Assembly (NCBI GenBank): GCA_964017125.1 | Contig: CAXHKU010000951.1 | Span: 1-64,000, forward strand | DNA: 64,000 nt | Direction of reading: 5' to 3' | Source of the DNA: Flabesymbios commensalis | Lineage: Eukaryota > Annelida > Polychaeta > Terebellida > Flabelligeridae | Shown: positions 27,211-41,900 of the stretch, in pieces | Layout: the number at the start of each line of letters is the position of its first letter | Numbering within the stretch: the stretch's first letter is position 1 | The notes under the pieces: generated by a model | The model's database searches: none | The model's input: the letters and a program-made list of their open reading frames with translations, nothing else | Told to the model about the DNA's origin: nothing | Program-made: the position numbers and the translations under genes

Positions 27211-28214
27211 TAATTCTCAACCGTTTTCTATGTAGTTTTGCAGGCAACATCGGCTGTAATTACGGCAACTTTCCTGTAATTTTGGCGAAGTTTGATTAAT
27301 TACTGCATAAGTTATTAATGAGATTGGTGTGAAATTTGATTGAGTATTATTAAAAGTTGTTCATTTAGACGTCAATTCAGACGTCAATTCTCAACCGTTT
27401 TCCATGTAGTTTTGTAGGCGACATCGGCTGTTATTACGGCAACTTCCCTGTAAATTTGGCGAAGTTTGATTAATGTAAACTTGGCGAAGTTTGATTTATT
27501 ACTGCGAAAATTATTAAAGAGATTGGTGCGAAATTTGATTGAGTATTATTAAAAGTTATTCATTTAGACGTCAATTCAGCCGTCAATTCTCAACCGTTTT
27601 CAATGTAATTTTGCAGGCACCATCGGCTGGTATTACGGCAACTTCCGTGTAAATTTGGCAAAGTTTGCTTAATTACTGCAAAAGTTATTAATGAGCTTGG
27701 TGTGTAATTTGATTGAGTATTATTAAAAGTTATTCATTTAGACGTCAATTCAGCCGTCAATTCTCAACCGTTTTCAATGTAATTTTGCAGGCACAATCGG
27801 CTGGTATTACGGCAACTTCCCTGTAAATTTGGCGAAGTTTGATTAATTACTGCAAAAGTTATTAATGAGATTGGTGTGAAATTTGATTGAGTATTATTAA
27901 AAGTTATTCATTTAGACGTCAATTCAGACGTCAATTCTCAACCGTTTTCCATGTAGTTCTGCAGGCAACATTGGCTGTTATTACGGTAACTTCCCTGTAA
28001 ATTTGGCAAAGTTTGATTAATTACTGCAAAATTTATTAATGAGATTGGTTTTAAAATTGATTGAGTATTATTAAAAGTTATTCATTTAGACGTCAATTCA
28101 GACGTCAATTCTCAACCGTTCTCGATGTAGTTTTGCAGGCACCATCGGCTGGTATTACGGCAACTGCCCTGTAAATTTGGCGAAGTTTGATTAACTACTG
28201 CAAAAGTTATTAAT

Positions 28215-28971
28215 GAGATTGGTGTTAAATTTGATTGAGTATTATTAAAAGTTATTCATTTAGACGTCAATTCAGACGTTAATTCTCAACCGTTTTCCAT
28301 GAAGTTTTGCAGGCAAGATCGGCTGTTATTACGGCAACCTCCCTGTAAATTTGGCGAAGTTTTATTAATTACTGCATAAGTTATTAATGAGATTGGTGTG
28401 AAATTTAATTGAGTATTATTAAAAGTTATTCATTTAGACGTCAATTCAGACGTCAATTCTCAACCGTTTTCCATGTAGTTTTGCAGGCAACATCGGCTGT
28501 TATTACGGCAACTTCCCTGTAAATTTGGCGAAGTTTGATTAATGTAAACTTGGCGAAGTTTGATTTATTACTGCGAAAATTATTAAAGAGATTGGTGTTA
28601 AATTTGATTGAGTATTATTAAAAGTTATTCATTTAGACGTCAATTCAGACGTTAATTCTCAACCGTTTTCCATGAAGTTTTGCAGGCAAGATCGGCTGTT
28701 ATTACGGCAACCTCCCTGTAAATTTGGCGAAGTTTGATTAATTACTGCATAAGTTATTAATGAGATTGGTGTGAAATTTAATTGAGTATTATTAAAAGTT
28801 ATTCATTTAGACGTCAATTCAGACGTCAATTCTCAACCGTTTTCCATGTAGTTTTGCAGGCAACATCGGCTGTTATTACGGCAACTTCCCTGTAAATTTG
28901 GCGAAGTTTGATTAATGTAAACTTGGCGAAGTTTGATTTATTACTGCGAAAATTATTAAAGAGATTGGTGT
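28215..28971 (+). repeat. 373-bp (2-monomer) tandem duplication
   Basis: 28215-28587 is repeated at 28588-28971 at an offset of 373 bp (174 plus 199). Both copies carry GACGTTAATTC, GGCAAGATCGG and the rare GAAATTTAATTGAG. One visible difference is GAAGTTTTATT (28357 region) versus GAAGTTTGATT. Confidence 0.9.
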
Positions 28972-29483
28972 GAAATTTGATTGAGTATTATTAAAAGTTA
29001 ATCATTTAGACGTCAATTCAGCCGTCAATTCTCAACCGTTTCCCATGTAATTTTGCAGGCACCATCGGCTGGTATTACGGCAACTTCCGTGTAAATTTGG
29101 CAAAGTTTGCTTAATTACTGCAAAAGTTATTAATGAGCTTGGTGTGTAATTTGATTGAGTATTATTAAAAGTTATTCATTTAGACGTCAATTCAGCCGTC
29201 AATGCTCAACCGTTTTCCATGTAGTTTTGCATGCAACATTGGCTGTTATTACGGCAACTTCCCTGTAAATTTGGCGAAGTTTCATTAATTACTGCAAAAG
29301 TTTTTAATGAGATTGGTGTGAAATTTGATTGAGTATTATTAAAAGTTATTCATTTAGACGTCAATACAGACGTCAATTCTCAACCGTTTGCCATGTAGTT
29401 TTGCAGCCAACATTGGCTGTTATTACGGTAACTTCCCTGTAAATTTGGCGATGTTTGATTAACTACTGCAAAAGTTATTAATG

Positions 29484-29683
29484 NNNNNNNNNNNNNNNNN
29501 NNNNNNNNNNNNNNNNNNNNNNNNNNNNNNNNNNNNNNNNNNNNNNNNNNNNNNNNNNNNNNNNNNNNNNNNNNNNNNNNNNNNNNNNNNNNNNNNNNNN
29601 NNNNNNNNNNNNNNNNNNNNNNNNNNNNNNNNNNNNNNNNNNNNNNNNNNNNNNNNNNNNNNNNNNNNNNNNNNNNNNNNNNN
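29484..29683. other. Assembly gap, 200 N
   Basis: Exactly 200 N. A round number at a place where satellite sequence changes strand indicates a scaffolding gap of unknown true size rather than a measured gap. The left flank ends in forward monomer sequence (..GTTATTAATG) and the right flank starts in reverse-complement monomer sequence (GTCAAATTTACAGGGAAG..), at a different monomer phase. Confidence 0.99.
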
Positions 29684-32600
29684 GTCAAATTTACAGGGAA
29701 GTTGCCATAATACCAGCCGATGGTGTCTGCAAAATTACATGGAAAACAGTTGAGAAGTGACGTCTGAATTGACGTTTAAATGAATAACTTTTAATAATAC
29801 TCAATCAAATTTCACAACAATCTCTTTAATAATTTTTGCAGTAATAAATCAAACTTCGCAAAGTTTACATTAATCAAACTTCGCCAAATTTACAGGGAAG
29901 TTGCCATAATAAAAGGTGATGGCGCCTACAAAATTACATGGAAAACGGTTGAGAATTGACGTCTGAATTGACGTCTAAATGAAAAACTTTTAATAATACT
30001 CAATCAAATTTCACACCAATCTCATTAATAACTTTTGCAGTAATTAATCAAACTTCGCCAAATTTACAGGGAAGTTGCCGTAATAACAGCCAATGTTGCC
30101 TGCAAAACTACATGGAAAACGGTTGAGAATTGACGTCTGAAATGACGTCTAAATGAATAACTTTTAATAATAGTCAATCAAATTTCACACCAAGCTCATT
30201 ATTAACTTCTGCAATAATTAATCAAATTTCGCCAAATTTACACGGAAATTGCCGTAGTACCAGCTGATGGCGCCTACAAAATTACATGGAAAACGGTTGA
30301 GAATTGACGTCTGAATTGACGTCTAAATGAATAACTTTTAATAATACTCAATCAAATTTCACACCAATCTCATTAATAACTTTTGCAGTAATTAATCAAA
30401 CTTCGCCAAATTTACAGGGCAGTTGCCGTAATACCAGCCGATGGTGTCTGCAAAATTACATGGAAAACAGTTGAGAAGTGACGTCTGAATTGACGTTTAA
30501 ATTAATAACTTTTAATAATACTCAATCAAATTTCACAACAATCTCTTTAATAATTTTTGCAGTAATAAATCAAACTTCACAAAGTTTACATTAATCAAAC
30601 TTCGCCAAATTTACAGAGAAGTTGCCGTAATAACAGCCGATGTTGCCTACAAAACTACATCGAAAACGGTTGAGAATTGACGTCTGAATTGCGTCTAAAT
30701 GAATAACATTTAATAATACTCAATCAAATTTAACACCAATCTCATTAATAACTTTTGCAGTAATTAATCAAACTTCGCCAAATTTACAAGGACGTTGCCG
30801 TAATAACAGCCAATGTTGCCTGCAAAACTACATGGAAAACGGTTGAGAATTGACGTCTGAATTGACGTCTAAGTGAATAACTTTTAATAATAGTCAATCA
30901 AATTTCACACTAAGCTCATTAATAACTTCTGCAATAATTAATCAAACTTCGCCAAATTTACACGGAAATTGCCGTAGTACCAGCTGATGGCGCCTACAAA
31001 ATTACATGGAAAACGGTTGAGAATTGACGTCTGAATTGACGTCTAAATGAATAACTTTTAATAATACTCAATCAAATTTCACACCAATCTCATTAATAAC
31101 TTTTGCAGTAATTAATCAAACTTCGCCAAATTTACAGCGAAGTTGCCGTAATAACAGCCGATGTTGCCTGCAAAACTACATGGAAAACGGTTGAGAAGTG
31201 ACGTCTGAATTGACGTCTAAATGAATAACTTTTAATAATACTCAATCAAATTTCACACCAATCTCATTGATAACTTTTGCAGTAATTAATCAAACTTCGC
31301 CAAATTTACAGGGAAGTTGCCGTAATAACAGCCAATGTTGCCTGCAAAACTACATGGAAAACGGTTGAGAATTGACGTCTGAATTGACGTCTAAATGAAT
31401 AACTTTTAATAATAGTCAATCAAATTTCACACCAAGCTCATTAATAACTTCTGCAATAATTAATCAAACTTCGCCAAATTTACACGGAAGTTGCCGTAGT
31501 ACCAGCCGATGGTGCCTGCAAAACTACATGGAAAACAGTTAAAAATTGACGTCTGAATTGACGTCTAAATGAATAACTTTTAATAATACTCAATCAAATT
31601 TTACACCAATCTTATTAATAACTTATGCAGTAATTAATCAAACTTCGCCAAACTTACAGGGAAGTTGCCGTAATAACAGCCAATGTTGCCTAAAAAACTA
31701 CATGGAAAACGGTTGAGAATTGACGTCTGAATTGACGTCTAAATGAATAACTTTTAATAATAGTCAATCAAATTTCACACCAAGCTCATTAATAACTTCT
31801 GCAATAATTAATCAAACTTCGCCAAATTTACACGGAAGTTGCCGTAGTACCAGCCGATGGTGCCTGCAAAACTACATGGAAAACAGTTAAGAATTGACGT
31901 CTGAATTGACGTCTAAATGAATAACTTTTAATAATACTCAATCAAATTTTACACCAATCTCATTAATAACTTATACAGTAATTAATCAAACTTCGCCAAA
32001 TTTACAGGGAAGTTGCCGTAATAAAAGCCTTTGTTGCCTGCAAAACTGCATGGAAAACGGTTGAGAATTGACGTCTGAATTGACGTCTAAATGAATAACT
32101 TTTAATAATAGTCAATCAAATTTCACACCAAGCTCATTAATAACTTCTGCAATAATTAATCAAACTTCGCCAAATTTACACAGAAGTTGCCGTAGTACCA
32201 GCCGATGGTGCCTGCAAAACTACATCGAAAACGGTTGAGAATTGACGTCTGAATTGACGTCTAAATGAATAACTTTTAATAATACTCAATCAAATTTCAC
32301 ACCAATCTCATTAATAACTTTTGCAGTAATTAATCAAACTTCGCCAAATTTACAGGGAAGTTGCCGTAATACCAGCCAATGTTGCCTGCGAAACTACATG
32401 GAAAACGGTTGAGAATTGACGTCTGAATTGACGTCTAAATGAATAACTTTTAATAATACTCAATCAAATTTCACACCAATCTCATTAATAACTTTTGCAG
32501 TAATTAATCAAACTTCGCCAAATTTACAGGGAAGTTGCCGTAATACCAGCCGATGGTGCCTGCAAAACTACATAGGAAACAGTTTAGAATTGACGTCTGA

Positions 32601-33887
32601 ATTGACGTCTAAATGAATAACTTTTAATAATACTCAATCAAATTTTACACCAATCTCATTAATAATTTTTGCAGTAATTATTCAAACTTCGCCAAATTTA
32701 CAGGGAAGTTGCCGTAATACCAGCCGATGGTGCCTGCAAAACTAGATGGAAAACAGTTGAGAATTGACGTCTAAATTGACGTCTAAATGAATAACTTTTA
32801 ATAATACTCAATCAAATTTTAGACCAATCTCATTAATAACTTATGCAGTAATTAATCAAACCTCGACAAATTTACAGGGAAGTCGCCGTAATAACAGCCA
32901 ATGTTGCCTGCAAAACTACATGGAAAACGGTTAAGAATTGACGTCTGAACTGACGTCTAAATGAATAACTTTTAATAATAGTCAATCAAATTTCACACCA
33001 AGCTCATTAATAATTTTTGCAGTAATTAATCAAACTTCGCCAAATTTACATGGAAGTTGCCGTAATACCAGCCGATGGTGCCTGCAAAACTACATGGAAA
33101 ACAGTTAAGAATTGACGTCTGAATTGACGTCTAAATGAATAACTTTAATAATACTCAATCAAATTTTACAGCAATATCATTAATAACTTATGCAGTAATT
33201 AATCAAACTTCGCCAAATTTACAGGGAAGTTGCCGTAATAAAAGCCAATGTTGCCTGCAAAACTGCATGGAAAACGGTTGAGAATTGACGTCTGAATTGA
33301 CGTCTAAATGAGTAACTTTTAATAATACTCAATCAAATTTCACACCAATCTCATTGATAACTTTTGCAGTAATTAATCACAGTTCGCCAAATTTACAGGG
33401 CAGTTGCCGTAATTCCAGCCGATGGTGCCTGCAAAATTACATGGAAAACGGTTGAGAATTGACGTCTGAATTGACGTCTAAATGAATAACTTTTGATAAT
33501 ACTCAATCAAATTTCACACCAATCTTATTAATAACTTTTGCAGTAATTAATCAAACCTCGCCAAATTTACAGGGAAGTTGCCGTAATAACAGCCAATGTT
33601 GCCTGCAAAACTACATGGAAAACGGTTGAGAATCGACGTCTGAATTGACGTCTAAATGAATAACTTTTAATAATAGTCAATCAAATTTCACACCAAGCTC
33701 ATTAATAACTTCTGAGATAATTAATCAAACTTCGCCAAATTCACACGGAAGTTGCCGTAATACCAGCCGATGGTGCCTGCAGAACTACATCGAAAACGGT
33801 TGAGAATTGACGTCTGAATTGACGTCTAAATGAATAACTTTTAATAATACTCAATCAAATTTCAAACCAATCTCATTAATAACTTCT

Positions 33888-36740
33888 GCAGTAATTAATC
33901 AAACTTCGCCAAATGTACAGGGAAGTTGCCGTAATACCAGCCGATGGTGTCTGCAAAATTACATGGAAAACAGTTGAGAAGTGACGTCTGAATTGACGTT
34001 TAAATGAATAACTTTTAATAATACTCAATCAAATTTCACAACAATCTCTTTAATAATTTTTGCAGTAATAAATCAAACTTCGCAAAGTTTACATTAATCA
34101 AACTTCGCCAAATTTACAGGGAAGTTGCCGTAATAACAGCCGATGTTGCCTGCAAAACTACATGGAAAACGGTTGAGAATTGGCGTCTGAATTGACGTCT
34201 AAATGAATAACTTTTAATAATACTCAATCAAATTTCACACCAAGCTCATTAATAACTTCTGCAATAATCAATCAAACTTCGCCAAATTTACACGGAAGTT
34301 GCCGTAGTACCAGCCGATGGTGCCTGCAAAACTACATGGAAAACAGTTAAGAATTGACGTCTGAATTGACGTCTAAATGAATAACTTTTAATAATACTCA
34401 ATCAAATTTTACACCAATCTCATTAATACCTTTTGCAGTAATTAATCAAACTTCGCCAAATTTACAGGGAAGTTGCTGTAATAACAGCCAATGTTGCCTG
34501 CAAAACTACATGGAAAACGGTTGAGAATTGACGTCTGAATTGACGTCTAAATGAATAACTTTTAATAATACTCAATTAAATTTCAAACCAATCTCACTAA
34601 TACCTTTTGCAGTAATTAATCAAACTTCGCCAAATTTACAGGGAAGTTGCCGTAATAACAGCCAATGTTGCCTGCAAAACTACATAGGAAACAGTTAAGA
34701 ATTGACGTCTGAATTGACGTCTAAATGAATAACTTTTAATAATACTCAATCAAATTTCACGCCAAGCTCATTAACAATTTTTGCAGTAATTAATCAAACT
34801 TCGCCAAATTTACAGGGAAGCTGCCGTAATACCAGCCGATGGTGCCTGCAAAACTACATGGAAAACAGTTAAGAATTGACGTCTGAATTGACGTCTAAAT
34901 GAATAACTTTTAATAATACTCAATCAAATTTTACACCAATCTCATTAATAACTTTTGCAGTAATCAATCAAACTTCGCCAAATTTACAGGGAAGTTGCTG
35001 TAATAACAGCCAATGTTGCCTGCAAAACTACATGGCAAACGGTTGAGAATTGACGTCTGAATTGACGTCTAAATGAATAACTTTTAATAATACTCAATCA
35101 AATTTCACACCAATCTCATTAATAGCTTTTGCAGTAATTAATCAAACTTCGCCAAATTTACAGGGAAGTTGCCGTAATAACAGCCAATGTTGCCTGCAAA
35201 ACTACATGGAAAACTTTTGAGAATTGACGTCTGAATTGACGTCTAAATGAATAACTTTTAATAATAGTCAATCAAATTTCACACCAAGCTCATTAACAAT
35301 TTTTGCAGTAATTAATCAAACTTCGCCAAATGTACAGGGAAGTTGCCGTAATACCAGCCGATGGTGTCTGCAAAATTACATGGAAAACAGTTGAGAAGTG
35401 ACGTCTGAATTGACGTTTAAATGAATAACTTTTAATAATACTCAATCAAATTTCACAACAATCTCTTTAATAATTTTTGCAGTAATAAATCAAACTTCGC
35501 AAAGTTTACATTAATCAAACTTCGCCAAATTTACAGGGAAGTTGCCGTAATAACAGCCGATGTTGCCTGCAAAACTACATGGAAAACGGTTGAGAATTGG
35601 CGTCTGAATTGACGTCTAAATGAATAACTTTTAATAATACTCAATCAAATTTCACACCAAGCTCATTAATAACTTCTGCAATAATCAATCAAACTTCGCC
35701 AAATTTACACGGAAGTTGCCGTAGTACCAGCCGATGGTGCCTGCAAAACTACATGGAAAACAGTTAAGAATTGACGTCTGAATTGACGTCTAAATGAATA
35801 ACTTTTAATAATACTCAATCAAATTTTACACCAATCTCATTAATACCTTTTGCAGTAATTAATCAAACTTCGCCAAATTTACAGGGAAGTTGCTGTAATA
35901 ACAGCCAATGTTGCCTGCAAAACTACATGGAAAACGGTTGAGAATTGACGTCTGAATTGACGTCTAAATGAATAACTTTTAATAATACTCAATTAAATTT
36001 CAAACCAATCTCACTAATACCTTTTGCAGTAATTAATCAAACTTCGCCAAATTTACAGGGAAGTTGCCGTAATAACAGCCAATGTTGCCTGCAAAACTAC
36101 ATAGGAAACAGTTAAGAATTGACGTCTGAATTGACGTCTAAATGAATAACTTTTAATAATACTCAATCAAATTTCACGCCAAGCTCATTAACAATTTTTG
36201 CAGTAATTAATCAAACTTCGCCAAATTTACAGGGAAGCTGCCGTAATACCAGCCGATGGTGCCTGCAAAACTACATGGAAAACAGTTAAGAATTGACGTC
36301 TGAATTGACGTCTAAATGAATAACTTTTAATAATACTCAATCAAATTTTACACCAATCTCATTAATAACTTTTGCAGTAATCAATCAAACTTCGCCAAAT
36401 TTACAGGGAAGTTGCTGTAATAACAGCCAATGTTGCCTGCAAAACTACATGGCAAACGGTTGAGAATTGACGTCTGAATTGACGTCTAAATGAATAACTT
36501 TTAATAATACTCAATCAAATTTCACACCAATCTCATTAATAGCTTTTGCAGTAATTAATCAAACTTCGCCAAATTTACAGGGAAGTTGCCGTAATAACAG
36601 CCAATGTTGCCTGCAAAACTACATGGAAAACTTTTGAGAATTGACGTCTGAATTGACGTCTAAATGAATAACTTTTAATAATAGTCAATCAAATTTCACA
36701 CCAAGCTCATTAACAATTTTTGCAGTAATTAATCAAACTT
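33888..36740 (-). repeat. 1417-bp (8-monomer) tandem duplication with partial third copy
   Basis: 33888-35304 repeats at 35305 to about 36740, at an offset of 1417 bp (seven 174-bp plus one 199-bp monomer). Shared variants are CCAAATGTACAGG, CGATGGTGTCTGC, GAGAAGTGACG, AATTGGCGTCTG (34181/35598) and CATGGCAAACGG. A further partial copy occupies about 37264-38530 at an offset of 1765 bp from the second (TGGCGTCTG at 37363, TATCG at 36761 and 38526). Confidence 0.9.
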
Positions 36741-38923
36741 TGCCAAATTTACAGGGAAGTTATCGTAATACCAGCCGATGGTGCCTGCAAAACTACATGG
36801 AAAACAGTTAAGAATTGACGTCTGAATTGACGTCTAAATGAATAACTTTTAATAATAGTCAATCAAATTTCACACCAAGCTCATTAATAACTTCTGCAAT
36901 AATTAATCAAACTTCGCCAAATTTACACGGAAGTTGCCGTAGTACCAGCCGATGGTGCCTGCAAAACTACTTCGAAAACGGTTGAGAATTGACGTCTGAA
37001 TTGACGTCTAAATGAATAACTTTTAATAATACTCAATCAAATTTCGCACCAATCTCATTAATAACTTATGCAGTAATTAATCAAACTTCGTCAAATTTAC
37101 AGGGAAGTTGCCGTAATAAAAGCCAATGTTGCCTGCAAAACTGCATGGAAAACGGTTGAGAATTGACGTCTGAATTGACGTCTAAATGAATAACTTTTAA
37201 TAATACTCAATCAAATTTCACACCAAGCTCATTAATAACTTCTGCAATAATTAATCAATCTTCGCCAAATTTACATTAATCAAACTTCGCCAAATTTACA
37301 GGGAAGTTGCCGTAATAACAGCCGATGTTGCCTGCAAAACTACATGGAAAACGGTTGAGAATTGGCGTCTGAATTGACGTCTAAATGAATAACTTTTAAT
37401 AATACTCAATCAAATTTCACACCAAGCTCATTAATAACTTCTGCAATAATCAATCAAACTTCGCCAAATTTACACGGAAGTTGCCGTAGTACCAGCCGAT
37501 GGTGCCCGCAAAACTACATGGAAAACAGTTAAGAATTGACGTCTGAATTGACGTCTAAATGAATAACTTTTAATAATACTCAATCAAATTTTACACCAAT
37601 CTCATTAATACCTTTTGCAGTAATTAATCAAACTTCGCCAAATTTACAGGGAAGTTGCTGTAATAACAGCCAATGTTGCCTGCAAAACTACATGGAAAAC
37701 GGTTGAGAATTGACGTCTGAATTGACGTCTAAATGAATAACTTTTAATAATACTCAATTAAATTTCAAACCAATCTCACTAATACCTTTTGCAGTAATTA
37801 ATCAAACTTCGCCAAATTTACAGGGAAGTTGCCGTAATAACAGCCAATGTTGCCTGCAAAACTACATAGGAAACAGTTAAGAATTGACGTCTGAATTGAC
37901 GTCTAAATGAATAACTTTTAATAATACTCAATCAAATTTCACACCAAGCTCATTAACAATTTTTGCAGTAATTAATCAAACTTCGCCAAATTTACAGGGA
38001 AGCTGCCGTAATACCAGCCGATGGTGCCTGCAAAACTACATGGAAAACAGTTAAGAATTGACGTCTGAATTGACGTCTAAATGAATAACTTTTAATAATA
38101 CTCAATCAAATTTTACACCAATCTCATTAATAACTTTTGCAGTAATCAATCAAACTTCGCCAAATTTACAGGGAAGTTGCTGTAATAACAGCCAATGTTG
38201 CCTGCAAAACTACATGGCAAACGGTTGAGAATTGACGTCTGAATTGACGTCTAAATGAATAACTTTTAATAATACTCAATCAAATTTCACACCAATCTCA
38301 TTAATAGCTTTTGCAGTAATTAATCAAACTTCGCCAAATTTACAGGGAAGTTGCCGTAATAACAGCCAATGTTGCCTGCAAAACTACATGGAAAACTTTT
38401 GAGAATTGACGTCTGAATTGACGTCTAAATGAATAACTTTTAATAATAGTCAATCAAATTTCACACCAAGCTCATTAACAATTTTTGCAGTAATTAATCA
38501 AACTTTGCCAAATTTACAGGGAAGTTATCGTAATACCAGCCGATGGTGCCTGCAAAACTACATGGAAAACAGTTAAGAATTGACGTCTGAATTGACGTCT
38601 AAATGAATAACTTTTAATAATAGTCAATCAAATTTCACACCAAGCTCATTAATAACTTCTGCAATACTTAATCAAACTTCGCCAAATTTACACGAAAGTT
38701 GCCGTAGTACCAGCCGATGGTGCCTGCAAAACTACTTCGAAAACGGTTGAGAATTGACGTCTGAATTGACGTCTAAATGAATAACTTTTAATAATACTCA
38801 ATCAAATTTCACACCAATCTCATTAATAACTTATGCAGTAATTAATCAAACTTCGTCAAATTTACAGGGAAGTTGCCGTAATAAAAGCCAATGTTGCCTG
38901 CAAAACTGCATGGAAAACGGTTG

Positions 38924-41900
38924 AGAATTGACGTCTGAATTGACGTCTAAATGAATAACTTTTAATAATACTCAATCAAATTTCACACCAAGCTCATTAA
39001 TAACTTCTGCAATAATTAATCAATCTTCGCCAAATTTACAGGGAAGTTGCCGTAATAACAGCCAATGTTGCCTGCAAAACTACATGGAAAACTTTTGAGA
39101 ATTGACGTCTGAATTGACGTCTAAATGAATAACTTTTAATAATAGTCAATCAAATTTCACACCAAGCTCATTAACAATTTTTGCAGTAATTAATCAAACT
39201 TTGCCAAATTTACAGGGAAGTTGCCGTAATACCAGCCGATGGTGCCTGCAAAACTACATCGAAAACGGTTGAGAATTGACGTCTGAATTGACGTCTAAAA
39301 GAATAACTTTTAATAATACTCAATCAAATTTCACACCAATCTCATTAATAACTTATGCAGTAATTAATCAAACTTCGCCAAATTTACAGGGAAGATGCCG
39401 TAATAAAAGCCAATGTTGCCTGCAAAACTGCATGGAAAACGGTTGAGAATTGACGTCTGAATTGACGTCTAAATGAATAACTTTTAATAATACTCAATCA
39501 AATTTCACACCAAGCTCATTAATAACTTCTGCAATAATTGATCAAACTTCGCCAAATTTACAGGGAAGTTGCCGTAATAACAGCCAATGTTGCCTGCAAA
39601 ACTACATGGAAAACGGTTGAGAATTGACGTCTGAATTGACGTCTAAATTAATAAATTTTAATAATAGTCAATCAAATTTCACACCAAGCTCATTAACAAT
39701 TTTTGCAGTAATTAATCAAACTTTGCCAAATTTACAGGGAAGTTGCCGTAATACCAGCCGATGGTGCCTGCAAAACTACATGGAAAACAGTTAAGAATTG
39801 ACGTCTGAATTGACGTCTAAATGAATAATTTTTAATAATACTCAATCAAATTTTACACCAATCTCATTAATAACTTATGCAGTAATTAATCAAACTTCGC
39901 CAAATTTACAGGAAAGTTGCCGTAATACCAGCCGATGGTGCCTGCAAAACTACATCGAAAACGGTTGAGAATTGACATCTGAATTGACGTCTAAATGAAT
40001 AACTTTTAATAATGCTTAATCAAATTTCACAACAATCTCTTTAATAATTTTTGCAGTAATAAATCAAACTTCGCAAAGTTTACATTAATCAAACTTCGCC
40101 AAATTTACAGGGAAGTTGCCGTTATAACAGCCGATGCTGCCTACAAAACTACATGGGAAACGGTTGAGAATTGACGTCTGAATTGACGTCTAAATGAATA
40201 ACTTTAAAAAAACTCAATCAAATTTCACACCAAGCTCATTAATAACTTCTGCAATAATTAATCAAACTTCGCCAAATTTACACGGAAGTTGCCGTAGTAC
40301 CAGCCGATGGTGCCTGCAAAACTACATCAAAAACGGTTGAGAATTGACGTCTGAATTGACGTCTAAATGAATAACTTTTAATAATACTCAATCAAATTTC
40401 ACACCAATCTCATTAATAACTTTTGCAGTAATTAATCAAACTTCGCCAAATTTACAGGGAAGTTGCCGTAATACCAGCCAATGTTGCTTGCAAAACTACA
40501 TGGAAAACGGTTGAGAATTGACGTCTGAATTGACGTCTAAATGAATAACTTTTAATAATACTCAATCAAATTTCACACCAATCTCATTAATAACTTTTGC
40601 AGTAATTAATCAAACTTCGCCAAATTTACACGGAAGTTGCCGTAATACCAGCCGATGGTGCCTGCAAAACTACATAGGAAACAGTTTAGAATTGACGTCT
40701 GAATTGACCTGTAAATGAATAACTTTTAATAATACTCAATCAAATTTTACACCAATCTCATTAATAATTTTTGCAGTAATTATTCAAACTTCGCCAAATT
40801 TACAGGGAAGTTGCCGTAATACCAGCCGATGGTGCCTGCAAAACTACATGGAAAACAGTTGAGAATTGACGTCTAAATTGACGTCTAAATGAATAACTTT
40901 TAGTAATAGTCAATCAAATTTCACACCAAGCTCATTAACAATTTTTGCAGTAATTAATCAAACTTTGCCAAATTTACAGGGAAGTTGCCGTAATAAAAGC
41001 CAATGTTGCCTGCAAAACTGCATGGAAAACGGTTGAGAATCGACGTCTGAATTGACGTCTAAATTAATAACTTTTAATAATACTCAATCAAATTTCACAC
41101 CAAGCTCATTAATAACTTCTGCAATAATTAATCAAACTTCGCCAAATTTACAGGGAAGTTGCCGTAATAACAGCCAATGTTGCCTGCAAAACTACATGGA
41201 AAACGGTTGAGAATTGACGTCTGAATTGACGTCTAAATTAATAACTTTTAATAATAGTCAATCAAATTTCACACCAAGCTCATTAATAACTTCTGCAATA
41301 ATTAATCAAACTTCACCAAATTTACACGGAAGTTGCCGTAATACCAGCCGATGGTGCCTGCAAAACTACATGGAAAACAGTTAAGAATTGACGTCTGAAT
41401 TGACGTCTAAATGAATAACTTTTAATAATACTCAATCAAATTTCACACCAAGCTCATTAATAACTTCTGCAATAATTAATCAATCTTCGCCAAATATACA
41501 GGGAAGTTGCCGTAATAACAGCCAATGTTGCCTGCAAAACTACATGGAAAACTTTTGAGAATTGACGTCTGAATTGACGTCTAAATGAATAACTTTTAAT
41601 AATAGTCAATCAAATTTCACACCAAGCTCATTAACAATTTTTGCAGTAATTAATCAAACTTTGCCAAATTTACAGGGAAGTTGCCGTAATACCAGCCGAT
41701 GGTGCCTGCAAAACTACATCGAAAACGGTTGAGAATTGACGTCTGAATTGACGTCTAAAAGAATAACTTTTAATAATACTCAATCAAATTTCACACCAAT
41801 CTCATTAATAACTTATGCAGTAATTAATCAAACTTCGCCAAATTTACAGGGAAGTTGCCGTAATAAAAGCCAATGTTGCCTGCAAAACTGCATGGAAAAC

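Larger units (their letters stand above)
1..29483 (+). repeat. Satellite array block 1 (174/199-bp monomers, forward)
   Basis: An uninterrupted head-to-tail tandem array. The anchor GACGTC at the head of successive monomers falls at 115, 289, 463, 662 and 836, giving steps of 174, 174, 199 and 174 bp. All monomers are in one orientation. This block is the richest in the 199-bp variant and in variants such as GCCGTC for the second GACGTC, GCATGCAACATTGG, and GTGTTAAATTTG. I estimate about 165 monomers. Several nested higher-order duplications are listed separately. Stops occur in every frame, and no unique DNA or transposon interrupts it. A structural role in heterochromatin or at a centromere is inferred from array type only; nothing in the sequence proves it. 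The block begins mid-monomer at the window edge and ends mid-monomer at the gap. Confidence 0.97.

Noticed and set aside
1-29483. CRISPR array (regular repeats with spacers)
   Set aside because: The whole 174-bp period is conserved, not a short repeat with unique spacers, and there are no cas genes.
29380-29753. Open frames across the first gap on both strands
   Set aside because: They are made almost entirely of N; the remaining residues are translated satellite.
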